The notes: generated by a model not told the origin, from the letters alone. DNA of 64,000 bases from Desmonostoc vinosum HA7617-LM4 (GCA_019359515.1 JAHHHC010000020.1:1-64000); one strand, 5' to 3'; shown: positions 36,873 to 47,048, counted from the stretch's first letter. A program made the numbers and translations.

Positions 36873-38048
36873 TTACTCCTGGGTTCTTAAAGCTTGGGCT
36901 GCGAGGTAGACTTTAGTCCATTCGCCCATTACTTGATGAGTTTTGAGTTTTAACAGTTGAGCTGTTGTTTCTATTGAGTTACCTGATTTTCGCAAGTCTA
37001 ATACCTGCTGTCCTAAAGGAGTCAGTTTTTTATACAGTTGCTGCCATTGGTTTTGTGTTAGCCCTAAGTTGTGTTCTTGTAAGGAGATTGCCAACCAGCT
37101 ATCTACAAGTTCTGGTTTGCCTTTGAGGGCAAAGACGCGCACAGCATGATAACTAATTTTTTCTCTGAGTCGGTATATTTCTTTAATTGGCTTACTCAGT
37201 CTTTTGGCAATTTCATCCTGAGATTTGCCTTGCAAATACATTGTCAGCCACTCAACTGCTTCTGTGCCTAAGTTTTCTTGTAGATAATCCGCAAAATCGT
37301 TTTGCACTGATTGACGTAGGGCTTGTTGTTCCTCTTGTTGTTGTGCTTCTTGATATTCTGCGATCGCTTGGGTATCTACTAGGTTAATGCGATTGTCGCT
37401 GTCATCTGTCAGAATTTCTTCTGACACTAGCCTAATTAAGTCACGGGTTGGTACTTGGGTTAATCCACCACGCTGAGTGCGACGTAGGTAGTTGACGAAG
37501 CGATAAGCTAAGAGGGGCTGGTTACGTACTGGTCGTAAACAATACTCTTCCATACTGGCGAATAAGAGAGTATCTCGTAATCGTCTATCGCTGGTAATTT
37601 CGGCGATATCAGCCATTTGTTGCTGCATGTAGGTATCGCTTTGCAGCAATTCTTGCAGTACTTCTTGTAACACATCCATGACACTACGCTGGCGATCGCG
37701 ACTTAGAGATACCCAAGTTTGGATCTTATTACGTAATGTTACTAAACTCCCCAAGCGAGTGATCAAGTTACGATAAGCTCGTTCTCGCCCCATTCCCAAG
37801 TAGCGTTGGCGTAAAATTCTCCAACGATATTCCATCGCTTGCTTGGCAATTTCCAGTTCTTTAGGGTTGAGCAAATCAAACCGTTTTGCGTCAACTCCGA
37901 TTAGCCAGAGAATAATATTTTGCTTTACAGCCTCGCTTTGTTCTGGACATTCCTCTGTTAACCGCTTTTGCCAATATAGCGCCAGTTTTTCCGCCTCCGT
38001 TGCCATAGCGAGATTGCGCTCCTCGAAACTCAATTTTAAAGTTTGCAT
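36873..38048 (-). CDS. HetZ-related protein
   Basis: About 391 residues from the ATG at 38048. GTG 38069 and ATG 38060 are in-frame alternatives; the chosen start follows GGGGG by six bases. The C-terminal 150 residues align by eye with the end of Anabaena HetZ: a sigma-like helical segment (KSQDEIAKRLSKPIKEIYRLRE), the motif HAVRVFALKGKPELVDSWL, then EHNLGLTQNQWQQLY and LGQQVLDLRK. HetZ controls early heterocyst differentiation. This paralogue is distinct at the N terminus and may be a DNA-binding regulator in or outside that pathway (inference). Confidence 0.78.
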   Translation of the reverse strand: MQTLKLSFEERNLAMATEAEKLALYWQKRLTEECPEQSEAVKQNIILWLIGVDAKRFDLLNPKELEIAKQAMEYRWRILRQRYLGMGRERAYRNLITRLGSLVTLRNKIQTWVSLSRDRQRSVMDVLQEVLQELLQSDTYMQQQMADIAEITSDRRLRDTLLFASMEEYCLRPVRNQPLLAYRFVNYLRRTQRGGLTQVPTRDLIRLVSEEILTDDSDNRINLVDTQAIAEYQEAQQQEEQQALRQSVQNDFADYLQENLGTEAVEWLTMYLQGKSQDEIAKRLSKPIKEIYRLREKISYHAVRVFALKGKPELVDSWLAISLQEHNLGLTQNQWQQLYKKLTPLGQQVLDLRKSGNSIETTAQLLKLKTHQVMGEWTKVYLAAQALRTQE

Positions 38049-38456
38049 CACAACCCCCATTTCTCCCACTTAGTTATTTAACTGGCAGCTGCCCCAGATT
38101 TCATGAATTTCCATGAAGTCATCTCAGTGATTCCACTTTTATTACGTCTTGATTCACTAGATTTATGCAGAAAATCCTGCATTGGTGTTTTGCTGTCCAG
38201 TTTTAAGTGCTGAAAATTAAGGCTTGTAAAGCATTTTCGCTAATTTTGATAATCTTAAACCATTGTAAAGTTATGTGTGGAAACCTGAGACTAATAATCC
38301 ATTGATGGGATAAGGAGATACACCTTTGCACGAGCCGGACTGGAAAATCTGACATTTGGCACACGCTCCGAGGAACGAATCTAATCTAACTCAAAGCCAG
38401 ACGTTATATTGCGCGTATAAGTTTCAAAATAGGGAGTGGGGATTAGGGAGATGTAA

Positions 38457-39077
38457 TCAATTAGAAATTGGTACGTTTTTGAATGCAGCTGTATCTGGCA
38501 CAAAGATATCCAAATTACTGACACCTTCAGGAACTCTTACCCAAACATAGGCATCAGCAGAGGAATTAGGACGTAGCTGATATAAAGCAACACTCCCGGT
38601 GGAACGCTCAAATGCAACTCCCTTGTAAGTTTCACTAGTCTCAGGGTTACGAGCGGTGGTACTAGCAATTGATATTGCACTACCACCACCAACTGAATCT
38701 GTGGTTAGGCGACGGACACGCATTTGCACGTTGATGACATCGCGGTTGTTAGTTTCTGGATCTTTTATCCGCTTGACTGAAAGTAACTCGACTTCTGCCT
38801 TATTGCTAAAAGCCGGCTGCACAAATTTACCTGGCTGAATTTCTGAAGTATTGGTGGTTACTGGTGTTGTGGCTGGTGATGGCGACGCTGTGACTGCTAC
38901 TGGACTTGATGCTTGAGTAGGAGTATTACTTACCGTATTAGTAGTATTTAGCATTTGTCGCAGCGTAAAAACTTCGTATGCAGCATAGCCACCGCACGCT
39001 AAAGCCAAAGTAGAGAGTAATACAGCCATACCAGACAGAAATGTATTCACACCGTTGCCTCGATTTTTTAATGCCAT
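38457..39077 (-). CDS. Hypothetical protein with N-terminal membrane anchor
   Basis: 206 residues: one TM segment (about 12-35), a Thr/Pro/Ser-rich linker (about 45-85) and a C-terminal beta-rich domain (EVELLSVKRIKDP to VPEGVSNLDIF). This layout fits an exported, membrane-tethered Ig-like or DUF4352-type domain, but the family is not certain. Divergent from dacB, so it may share a cell-envelope context. Confidence 0.7.
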   Translation of the reverse strand: MALKNRGNGVNTFLSGMAVLLSTLALACGGYAAYEVFTLRQMLNTTNTVSNTPTQASSPVAVTASPSPATTPVTTNTSEIQPGKFVQPAFSNKAEVELLSVKRIKDPETNNRDVINVQMRVRRLTTDSVGGGSAISIASTTARNPETSETYKGVAFERSTGSVALYQLRPNSSADAYVWVRVPEGVSNLDIFVPDTAAFKNVPISN

Positions 39078-39225
39078 TAATAATATTTACGCGATCGCTT
39101 GCGTAATAAATATGTAAACATCTTTCTTATACTAATTAAGTAACTATACTGATAAACTTCTTCTGTCTGAAGAAGGAATTTGGACTCAAGGTAAAGAAAA
39201 CCTTTCTTTGGGATGAAGAGTTCTG

Positions 39226-40698
39226 ATGAAACTTAACGCATTCAATCAACCACTGACTTTTGTGCTGCTATTTTTAACTACTCAGTTCTCATTTAGTCGT
39301 GAAGTTGCTCAAGCCCAAACCCAAGCTGTACCTGTAACTACACCAAAATCCATTTGCCCTGCCCAACTGGGAACGGTTGTTGATGCTGTAGTCAATCGTC
39401 CCCTATTTAGTCGGGTACGTTGGGGAATCTTAGTACAACCTCTGTCATCTGGGCAAACTCTCTACAGTCGGGATGCACAAAAATACTTTACTCCAGCCTC
39501 GAATGCCAAGCTATTGACAACAGCCGCTGCATTACAGCAGTTAGGCGCAAGTTTTCGCATTCGCACTTCTATTTATCAAAATCGGGATGGTGTTTTGCGT
39601 ATCGTAGGTAGAGGAGATCCCAGCTTGAACGATACTCAATTACAAGCATTGGCAACGCAGCTGAAACAGAAAGGTATTACCCAAATTAAGCAATTGATTG
39701 CCGATGATAGTTACATTCAAGGGGATATTGTTAATCCCACTTGGCAATGGGAAGACGTGCAATCAGACTACGGCGCACCTGTCAATAGCTTTATTTTGAA
39801 TCAAAATGTTTTTAGTTTTAAAATCGTACCCCAAACTGTAGGTAAACTTTCACAAGTAGTGTGGAACGATGCCAATGAGGCGCGACAATGGCGAGTAGTT
39901 AATCAGTCGATTACAGTTGCTAAAGGTCAACCAAGTTTCATCAACGTTACTCGGAATTTATCGGGAACGATATTACGAATTGAAGGGCAATTAGCAGAAA
40001 ATTCTGAACCGTATTTACTAAATTTACCTGTAGTTGATCCTAATTATTATTTCTTACGTCGTTTTCGTGCTGCTTTGACTACAGAAAAAATTACTTTGGG
40101 ACAAACATTAGTAGCAAATGGTGGTGAAAATCAACAAGAAATGGCAGCTGTAGAATCACCACCTTTATCTGATCTGTTAACAGAAACAAATTTAAATAGT
40201 AATAATCTTTATGCTGAGGCACTGTTGAGAGCTTTAGGTTTTAAGCAAACCAAAGTATTCAATAAAAATACTGCCAACAATGGCTTAGAAGCTGTCAAAG
40301 CAAGTTTAACCCAGTTAGGAGTAGATCCAGCAAACTATGTTTTGGTCGATGGTTCTGGGTTATCACGTCGCAATTTAGTAACGCCAGAAGCTTTAGTGCA
40401 AACTTTGCGGGGAATTGCGCGAACACCAACAGCGTCTGTATATCGTGCATCTCTACCCGTCGCTGGGAAAAGTGGTACTTTGAAAAATCGCTTTCAGAAT
40501 ACGCCTGCTGAGGGTATTGTGCAGGCAAAAACAGGTACATTAACAGGGGTGGTTTCCCTCTCTGGATATGTAAATGCGCCTCAGTATGAACCGCTGGTTT
40601 TCAGTATTATTGTCAATCAATCGGAACAACCTGCAACAGTTATTAGGCAAGCAATGGATGAAATTGTTGTTTTGTTAACGCAATTACAGCGTTGTTAA
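39226..40698 (+). CDS. dacB: D-alanyl-D-alanine carboxypeptidase/endopeptidase (PBP4, DacB)
   Basis: Class C low-molecular-mass penicillin-binding protein, 490 residues, acting on periplasmic peptidoglycan. Signal peptide in the first 30 residues (ending about AQA). Active-site tetrad SNAK (S92, K95), SxN motif in LNSNNLYAE and the KTG motif in QAKTGTLTG near the C terminus. The long insert between SxxK and SxN is typical of the DacB/PBP4 group. A second signature, VDGSGLSRRNLVTP, is also present. Confidence 0.94.
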   Translation: MKLNAFNQPLTFVLLFLTTQFSFSREVAQAQTQAVPVTTPKSICPAQLGTVVDAVVNRPLFSRVRWGILVQPLSSGQTLYSRDAQKYFTPASNAKLLTTAAALQQLGASFRIRTSIYQNRDGVLRIVGRGDPSLNDTQLQALATQLKQKGITQIKQLIADDSYIQGDIVNPTWQWEDVQSDYGAPVNSFILNQNVFSFKIVPQTVGKLSQVVWNDANEARQWRVVNQSITVAKGQPSFINVTRNLSGTILRIEGQLAENSEPYLLNLPVVDPNYYFLRRFRAALTTEKITLGQTLVANGGENQQEMAAVESPPLSDLLTETNLNSNNLYAEALLRALGFKQTKVFNKNTANNGLEAVKASLTQLGVDPANYVLVDGSGLSRRNLVTPEALVQTLRGIARTPTASVYRASLPVAGKSGTLKNRFQNTPAEGIVQAKTGTLTGVVSLSGYVNAPQYEPLVFSIIVNQSEQPATVIRQAMDEIVVLLTQLQRC

Positions 40699-40706
40699 AA
40701 AATATG

Positions 40707-40732
40707 TAGAGATGCAAATTTTTGCGTCTCTA
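40707..40732 (+). terminator. Hairpin downstream of dacB
   Basis: TAGAGATGCAA / TTGCGTCTCTA stem with one G-T pair, 9 bp after the stop codon; short T-run only. Confidence 0.6.
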
Positions 40733-40735
40733 TAT

Positions 40736-40904
40736 TAGACTTCTTGCAAAAATACTTGAACCGTCAGAGACTCAAGTCTCTGCCTAATAGCAAAAGTCCG
40801 TTGAAACGGACTAAAAATACTGTTATCAATCGGTTGAAACCGACTTGAGTTATCAGCCAGAAAATTTATTTTCTGGCGACTATCCGACTTTTGCAAGAGG
40901 TCTA
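40736..40904. mobile_element. MITE-like element, family A, copy 2 (169 bp)
   Basis: Same ends, length and hairpin order as 15618-15786. Differences are confined to the hairpin 2-3 spacer, one stem base, the hairpin-4 loop and one base beyond it. Confidence 0.85.
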
Positions 40905-41009
40905 TTGCTTTATTTTAGGTTAATTATTTATGGCGATTGCAGCATATAACAACTAAGAGCATATGAGAGTGTTGCATGGCTTTTTCGGAGGAGCTATTGA
41001 TTAAATTAT

Positions 41010-41600
41010 TTATTTTCTTCTAATAGCTTGGACAAATTCAGTAACGGCATCATATTGATCAGACATTGCCAGATAACGCAGCAATAAAGATTTATCTAAA
41101 TCTGGAAAAAAGCCACTGCGATTTACTTCTTCATATTCTCCCTGTTTATGAAGACGAAATATTTTAATTTCATCAGACTTCCAAAACCAAATTTCGGGTA
41201 TTCTCTTGGGCTTATATAATTCTTTTCTATTAATTGTTCCACTGGTGACAATGACCTCAATTACAATGTCTGGAACTTCTTTTTCTGTATCAATGCTGTA
41301 AGACTCATCTGGTGTGCCAGAAGCATATCCTGGTTCTTCTAAAGTGTACCCACCACGTTTGTAAAACCGGATACCTAACTCTCTCATGTAAGCTTCTAAC
41401 AACAAGCCAAGAGTACTTTTCACTTTCTCGTGTTTTTCACCGATAGGAGATATAATTTCTAATACTCCTGACAAATAAGACAGTCGCACATTACGGTTTT
41501 CCTCTAGCTGTGCCTCAATTGCTTTGAACTGTTCCCATGAGACATCTTTGAGAGTTACTAGTTTTTCTTCTGTAGGCTGGTCTATAAGTGGGATGCTCAT
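41010..41600 (-). CDS. Uma2 family (PD-(D/E)XK) endonuclease
   Basis: 196 residues of the Uma2/DUF820 family that is expanded in cyanobacteria. The restriction-endonuclease-like core is visible as YLSGVLEIISP, HEKVKSTLGLLLEAY, a conserved PDIVIEV strand with acidic residues and the IWFWKSDEIKIF segment that follows. Many members are remnants of mobile or restriction loci with unknown targets. No methylase or TA partner lies nearby. Confidence 0.85.
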   Translation of the reverse strand: MSIPLIDQPTEEKLVTLKDVSWEQFKAIEAQLEENRNVRLSYLSGVLEIISPIGEKHEKVKSTLGLLLEAYMRELGIRFYKRGGYTLEEPGYASGTPDESYSIDTEKEVPDIVIEVIVTSGTINRKELYKPKRIPEIWFWKSDEIKIFRLHKQGEYEEVNRSGFFPDLDKSLLLRYLAMSDQYDAVTEFVQAIRRK

Positions 41601-41759
41601 ATCAACACTTCCTGAAAAATTCTAGTAGAGATTGCATATATTTAGTTTAGGCGATCGCCTGTTGCTTTTGTCTGGGAAAGACGAGAACAAACTTCATCTT
41701 GATCGCGTTGAAGATGATAGCTATCGAGAGCATTGATCGCATTATTAATAATAATGAGT

Positions 41760-43007
41760 TTAAGCAATACTTCCCCGTTTTCTGGCTTCCTTATAGGAAG
41801 TTCCGACATTTTTTAAACCAGCTTTAATCATTTGCTGTTCCAGTAAGGCAAAGAAACGCGCTTTATCGCCACCTTTTACTACTGCTTGATTATGTGCTTC
41901 TGCGATCGCTACTGGATAGCCATATCCTTTTTGCACTTGTGCCAGCATTAATCCTAATGCTTGGTCAAACATTGCTGTATTTTCTGCTACCCAGGCTGGC
42001 ACTTCTATCCGCGCAATTTCAGTACCAACATGGACATAACAAAAGTAAATAGTTTGGTCTTGGTAAAGTTCGAGGATGCGAGCATTGCTGCGCCACAAAG
42101 CACTACGTTGTCCCGGTTTGAGTTGGGTTGTCCATAAAGCAGTGTCTCGCAAAGGTTCAAAAACTTTGCAAGGTACTTTTTCTAGCTGATTAGGGCAAAA
42201 ACTAAGACAGTCGGGAACTGGATGAGTACAAGCCAACAAGCGCAGGAAATTTATACCTTCAACATTGCGGGAAGCACTGAGATAACCCATCAAAGGAATT
42301 TGAGCCTCTCGCATCTGCTGCCACGCTTCTAGGATGGGGGGTAAAATGCGATCGCGTGCGTCCACGGGTAACTGTTCTAAAAACCAGTAAATTAACGAAC
42401 CATCCACCATTGCCAACGTTGGTACTGATTTTTTGGCAGACGCAGACGCAAACAAAGGTAAATCACTCCCCGTGTCCTCGCATCCCCGCGTCCCCGCGTC
42501 TTTCTTAGCCTCACACGCCAATTCTGCCAGCACAGTTGTTTCCGAGGCAGTACGACGGAAACTCATCCATTCTTCAGTACGAATTCCCCATTGTCGAGAC
42601 ATGTATAAATCTTCTTGCCGATAAAATACCTCCGGCAAACTATCTAGTAAAGGGTGGCGATTTTGCCCGTAGTGTAAGACAACTCTACCTATATTTAAAA
42701 GATAGCAATAAGCGATTTCATGATGATTGGGGGCAATTTGCGAACCGTCAGTAGCGATGACAGTATGAACTTTTGGGGGAACTGGGATATCAAAACAGGT
42801 TTCTAGCGGCTCAACTGGGGTAGCATTAGCGAAGAGAATGCGATCGCGCCATTTTTCTTGTCGTTCCACTAAATCTTTTTGACACTTATAAGCATTTTTC
42901 AAATGTTGTTGTGCCAATTCTAAACGCTGGCGGCTAGCAGCAGCTTCCAATGTCAGATGCTGACTTAAACCCTGCATTTGTCGCGCTAATTTTGTTAAAT
43001 CAAGCAT
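41760..43007 (-). CDS. NurA-domain nuclease
   Basis: 415 residues. The N-terminal helical region (about 1-75) is followed by the NurA nuclease core: VIATDGSQIAPNHHEIAYCY (metal-binding Asp) and TLAMVDGSLIYWFLEQLP, with a conserved C-terminal acidic/histidine part (AIAEAHNQAVV). NurA proteins work in DNA end resection with the HerA helicase in archaea; the cyanobacterial role is not known. An in-frame insertion of GTCCCCGCG-type repeat (about 42465-42510) adds the sequence DAGTRGCEDTGSD between core motifs. Confidence 0.85.
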   Translation of the reverse strand: MLDLTKLARQMQGLSQHLTLEAAASRQRLELAQQHLKNAYKCQKDLVERQEKWRDRILFANATPVEPLETCFDIPVPPKVHTVIATDGSQIAPNHHEIAYCYLLNIGRVVLHYGQNRHPLLDSLPEVFYRQEDLYMSRQWGIRTEEWMSFRRTASETTVLAELACEAKKDAGTRGCEDTGSDLPLFASASAKKSVPTLAMVDGSLIYWFLEQLPVDARDRILPPILEAWQQMREAQIPLMGYLSASRNVEGINFLRLLACTHPVPDCLSFCPNQLEKVPCKVFEPLRDTALWTTQLKPGQRSALWRSNARILELYQDQTIYFCYVHVGTEIARIEVPAWVAENTAMFDQALGLMLAQVQKGYGYPVAIAEAHNQAVVKGGDKARFFALLEQQMIKAGLKNVGTSYKEARKRGSIA

Positions 43008-43151
43008 ATATTAAGAGTGGAAAAATTATGGTAACAGAGCGCAGCCGAAGTATGGAATTCTGCAAAATTTTCAATCTTGGCATCTAAATCTCACGTCAAA
43101 TCGCATAAGTTACTTTGAGCCTTTGCGCCTTTGCGTGAGATTATTCTTTAA

Positions 43152-43931
43152 TTAATACCAAGCAGAGAAATCTTTAGCAAACTGAGACAGCGACAATAAA
43201 TGAATTCGTTGGTCATTTTCGGCAGTTTTTCTTTCCGGCTGATTATTATAACCCCAATCTGCCAGAAAAAGCTCGACATCCTCAAGGTCTGTTTGTTGTT
43301 TGACCAATTGTAATGTCTTGAGTCTGTCTTCTACAAACCATAAATTAACTTTATCCCCTGTCTGCTTTAATTCTCGCAAAATTTCGTATTTAGGACGCTG
43401 AACCTCTTTGCCAAAAATCGCCCCTTCAGGTAGATTCACTCCTTCTTGTTGCAACAACTGCTGTACAAAGCGTCCTTCTTTGGTAGTAACAATAAACAGC
43501 TTAATTTCATGAGCAACAGTCAGTTTAATTTTTTCCAATACCCCCGGATAAAATCTATGCAAACTTAGCCAACCATCTAAATCTGTAGTGATCCATTCAT
43601 CGCGTAGGTTATCGAGTTTCGTGCCAATTTCTTTAGCTTGTAGCTGATTGCTGAGCAAAATTTTTGAGGTGATATCTCCCCAACTTTGCAAAATTTTTTC
43701 ATCAGAAAATCTATCGATTAAAGCCTTAATTAAAACAGGCATTTCCCAACCAGTTTCAATTACAGGTCTTAAGCGATAGAATCTTAAAGCCAAATCATCT
43801 GGTGGTGTATCGTTAGCAGGCGACCAAATCTCACAATAGGTGCGCCATGCTACCTCAAAATACTCAATTAGTCCATCACAAATCACTCCATCAAAGTCTA
43901 AAGCTAAAATTGTGGGGCTACTTGCCATCAT
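43152..43931 (-). CDS. HAD superfamily hydrolase
   Basis: 259 residues. HAD motif I is DFDGVICDGL (both Asp present), motif II FIVTTKEGR, and motifs III/IV are in the later LWFVEDRLKTLQLV segment. A helical cap separates motifs I and II. Phosphoglycolate phosphatase-like or phosphonatase-like enzymes share this layout; the substrate is not defined. Cytosolic. No operon partner. Confidence 0.85.
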   Translation of the reverse strand: MMASSPTILALDFDGVICDGLIEYFEVAWRTYCEIWSPANDTPPDDLALRFYRLRPVIETGWEMPVLIKALIDRFSDEKILQSWGDITSKILLSNQLQAKEIGTKLDNLRDEWITTDLDGWLSLHRFYPGVLEKIKLTVAHEIKLFIVTTKEGRFVQQLLQQEGVNLPEGAIFGKEVQRPKYEILRELKQTGDKVNLWFVEDRLKTLQLVKQQTDLEDVELFLADWGYNNQPERKTAENDQRIHLLSLSQFAKDFSAWY

Positions 43932-43977
43932 TGTTTTGAGGATTAAACTGCTGTTGTCAGCTTAACCGATTCTAAAA

Positions 43978-44197
43978 TTATTTTTCTGTATCAATGATAA
44001 TTAAGATCCCTAGACCTCTTGCAAAAGTCTTTCTTTGCGTTCTCTTCTCTGCGTCTGGGGCGCGGCAGTCGCTACAACGGGGGGAACCAAAGCAACGCGC
44101 TGCCTTGCCTCTGCGTGTTAGCGTTCGCGAAGCGTCTCTTAGAGAAGCGGGGCGTAGCCCAACAAAAAAATATTTATGCAAGAAAACGCTGGTTTCT
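43978..44197. repeat. Intergenic repeat block with MITE-like end
   Basis: Begins with TAGACCTCTTGCAAAAGT (44011-44028), like the right end of the family A elements. GC-rich inverted motifs follow (GCGTTCGCGAAGCGTCTCTT) and then a TTATGCAAGAAA stretch. Probably a decayed element carrying nested palindromes. Open frames on both strands here are repeat artefacts. Confidence 0.6.
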
Positions 44198-46897
44198 TCA
44201 ACGGTTCTTTAAAGCTTGGTTGATTGCAGCTTCTTTCACTAGCTTTACAAAGTCTGCTGGAAAATCCTTATTCTTACTCAACTGCTCCCAACTCACTTCC
44301 TGTTGCAAATTATTTTTGTTCCCTTTGAGATTTAATATTCGGATAGTATCCTGATTCATAAACTTTGTACGGATTTCTTCTTGAGCTTGTGGAATATCTG
44401 AGATTCCGCCTGATGCACTAGCTTGTAATTCTTTGGCTGTGTATTCTTCTAATTTTTTGTCCAAATATTTTTTCAGTACATCATTGTAGACTTGTTGAAC
44501 TGCATTATCTTTCTTATTTCCATTCAAGCCCATACTAGAGAATATAGTTTCTTGTTCCTCATTGCTTGCCCCTTCTACCAGAGTCAGAGTATTTCCGGCA
44601 AGTTCCTGCCTCGCCTGATTTTTCTTTTCTGTGGTCTTATTAGGATCAAATCCTTTAACTCCCTTGTCCCGCAATTTCTGCTTCAGTTTTCTTGTTCCCC
44701 ATTGTCCAATTTGGAAGGCTCCAACACCTGCACCCATAGCAGTAGCAGCAATTAGTCCAGGTGGGCCAGCAGTGAACCCTACAATCCCAGCGGCTAGCGT
44801 TGTCTTACCAAGAACAGTATTTATGGCTGCACGCTTCATTTTCTTTTTCTGTATTTCTTTAAGTTGATCTAGTGTTTCTGTATCCCCCGTTATTCCACCT
44901 AGACCTTTATAGTTCTTATAACCCTTCTTAAATTTGTAACCCCCTTGGATAGCCTCTGCGGTACCAAATACCGAAGCAGCAGCAGGAGCAACTGCCCCTC
45001 CGGCAATTATTTTTACTGCTTCTGCCCCTACCTCACCACCAGCCTGTACTAAACTAGAAACATCTTTGGTAGCACCTGCTGCTGATTTTGTCAAGTCTGC
45101 AACGTTTTTAACACCCCTACCCATAGATTTGTGACCGCCAAAATGCTCTCTTTGAGACGCTTTCAAACCAGCGTCAGTATAAGTAATCAGCTTGGGCACA
45201 GTTGTTAAAATGCTAGCTACTGCCTTACCACTATCAAAGGGTATCGATGTACCTGCGATCGTACCCCCTTGTTTGACAGCTGCCAAAGCTCCCGAACCAT
45301 GGGTAGAGTTCGGTACATTCTGATGGTGTTCGCCACCTTTTCGGGCTTGGGTTCCGACTAATCCAGTGTATGTAATAGCGGAAGTCATGTTACCTAAACC
45401 GTCAGATGCATTGGCAATTCTTTCCCTTTTTGGCTTCTTCTTATCCCTCAATGCACTCTTGAATTTCTTGAAAGAATCTGAAAATAAGAGCAAACCACCA
45501 ACAGCTTTGACATCATCCCTAGTCATACCAACTACAGCTGCATCATTGCCAAACTTTTCAGTCTCGCCAGGGGGAAGGTTTAAGTAACTGTTTGGGTCTT
45601 TATCATTAGCGGGAAGATTCTGCCCCAAAACTTGATCGACATTTGTGTGGCTCGAATCCTGTCCCAGAATTTTGGTTTGATCTGAATAAGTCTCGTGCTG
45701 CTTTATCCCGTCTGCAACTTCCTTCCTTGGCTGTTTGGTATTCTCAAAAGGTCTATCGATTCTTTCTTTGACTTTTTCCCACCGTGTTGCTGGTTGCTGT
45801 GGTTGCTGCGTCCCTTGTGGCGGAATTCTCCCTTCCAATCCTGTAATTGCAGCTTGCCGTCGGTCAAGTTCATTTAACTCCTGAATGACTAAATCTACGA
45901 AAGCCGGCCGTTTCTGCTGCTGCAAGTCTGTAATTGCCTGCTGTCTTGCTGTATAGTCCATCGGTAGCAACCGTTGGGCCTCTTGTTGCGGTGTCAGTGG
46001 CATTGAAGGTATTGGTGGCTGCGGTTGTCGCCGAACTCCTCTTCTACTAGGCGGGCGCTGCGGTTGCTCTGACTCAGACACAGCTGCCAGATTCTCAAGT
46101 TCTGATTCTGGGGGCAGTTCGCTTTCAACCTCAGCTACCGATTGTTCAATATTTGCAAATATTTCCGCAAGAGGTGTATTATCTTCTTCTTGCTGCACGT
46201 CTGGGGAGTTAGTTTGCTTAGAAGAACCCTCTTGCGGATCTTCATTAAGTAAATCTTCTGGAATCTCTTGCTGCTTACTTGAATTCTGAGATGATGCTTG
46301 AGTGTTAGTGGCAAACTCGGTCTCTTCTTGTTCCTGATATAACATCAGTATTTGTTCAGCGATGGGAGTGAGTAAACTGTCTTCGTCGGCTATTTCGACT
46401 AATTCTTCTGGACTGGCTTCTTCAGATACTTCTGCCAACATATCAGTATAATACTCATCTAGAACTGCATCTATTGCAGCTCTATCTGCAAGATAAGCCG
46501 AATCATCCTCTTTCTTCCCAGATGGTTGATCTGCTCGCTGTTTTCCGTTACGTGTACGCTGCACAACGTTATCCTGAGCAGGCATACACTGCACTCTTGA
46601 ATTTGCAGCCCCAGTTACTTGTGCTGATTCCCCCGGCGCTGCTTTAGCACCTAATATATCGGCAGCTGGCTTGGACTGAATCACCTGTGGGATTGCTGGA
46701 TTCATCCCAGGAAATATGGGGATTTCAGCAAAGTTGAATGCTTTGTGTTTTGCTTTTTCTGGTGTGTGACTCAACTCCTGACCTTTGAAATCAGAGTTAG
46801 TGACAAAGGGACGCGATTTATTCTGAGGCTGGGTTGGTATGGCAGTATCTGAAATAGATTGATTGCTCAGAAATCTCTTCTTATGTAATGCTTTCAT
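44198..46897 (-). CDS. Candidate eCIS-associated effector, 899 residues
   Basis: The N-terminal part (1-130) resembles the leader of cyanobacterial DUF4157-type proteins linked to extracellular contractile injection systems: charged/Gln-rich segments, then IPIFPGMNPAIP and VVQRTRNGK. The DUF4157 zinc motif (HExxH) is not seen. The middle is acidic and Pro/Gln-rich (150-390). From about 470 on there are Gly/Ala-rich helices, with two strongly hydrophobic stretches (about 620-655 and 700-735) that could insert in membranes. The tail is charged and helical. Same strand as the AAA+ ATPase upstream, 177 bp away. A cargo or effector role is inferred from leader and neighbour; no catalytic domain is recognised. 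Confidence 0.6.
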   Translation of the reverse strand: MKALHKKRFLSNQSISDTAIPTQPQNKSRPFVTNSDFKGQELSHTPEKAKHKAFNFAEIPIFPGMNPAIPQVIQSKPAADILGAKAAPGESAQVTGAANSRVQCMPAQDNVVQRTRNGKQRADQPSGKKEDDSAYLADRAAIDAVLDEYYTDMLAEVSEEASPEELVEIADEDSLLTPIAEQILMLYQEQEETEFATNTQASSQNSSKQQEIPEDLLNEDPQEGSSKQTNSPDVQQEEDNTPLAEIFANIEQSVAEVESELPPESELENLAAVSESEQPQRPPSRRGVRRQPQPPIPSMPLTPQQEAQRLLPMDYTARQQAITDLQQQKRPAFVDLVIQELNELDRRQAAITGLEGRIPPQGTQQPQQPATRWEKVKERIDRPFENTKQPRKEVADGIKQHETYSDQTKILGQDSSHTNVDQVLGQNLPANDKDPNSYLNLPPGETEKFGNDAAVVGMTRDDVKAVGGLLLFSDSFKKFKSALRDKKKPKRERIANASDGLGNMTSAITYTGLVGTQARKGGEHHQNVPNSTHGSGALAAVKQGGTIAGTSIPFDSGKAVASILTTVPKLITYTDAGLKASQREHFGGHKSMGRGVKNVADLTKSAAGATKDVSSLVQAGGEVGAEAVKIIAGGAVAPAAASVFGTAEAIQGGYKFKKGYKNYKGLGGITGDTETLDQLKEIQKKKMKRAAINTVLGKTTLAAGIVGFTAGPPGLIAATAMGAGVGAFQIGQWGTRKLKQKLRDKGVKGFDPNKTTEKKNQARQELAGNTLTLVEGASNEEQETIFSSMGLNGNKKDNAVQQVYNDVLKKYLDKKLEEYTAKELQASASGGISDIPQAQEEIRTKFMNQDTIRILNLKGNKNNLQQEVSWEQLSKNKDFPADFVKLVKEAAINQALKNR

Positions 46898-46929
46898 TTC
46901 CAGTTCTCCTTAAATGCTGCTTACCAACG

Positions 46930-47048
46930 GTTAAATAATTCGTAATGACGCGACGCTCCTGTGTCGCTAACGCTGACGCTCGTACCTCGCTACCGCTTCG
47001 CTAACGCTATCGAGGACTCGCTAACGCTACGCTAACGTAATTCGTAAT
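46930..47048. repeat. Composite AATTCGT/GCTAACGC repeat in eCIS-like operon
   Basis: The familiar AATTCGT, GACGCTCGTACCTCGCTA and CTAACGCTACGC units fill the gap between the ATPase and the putative effector. Confidence 0.8.
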
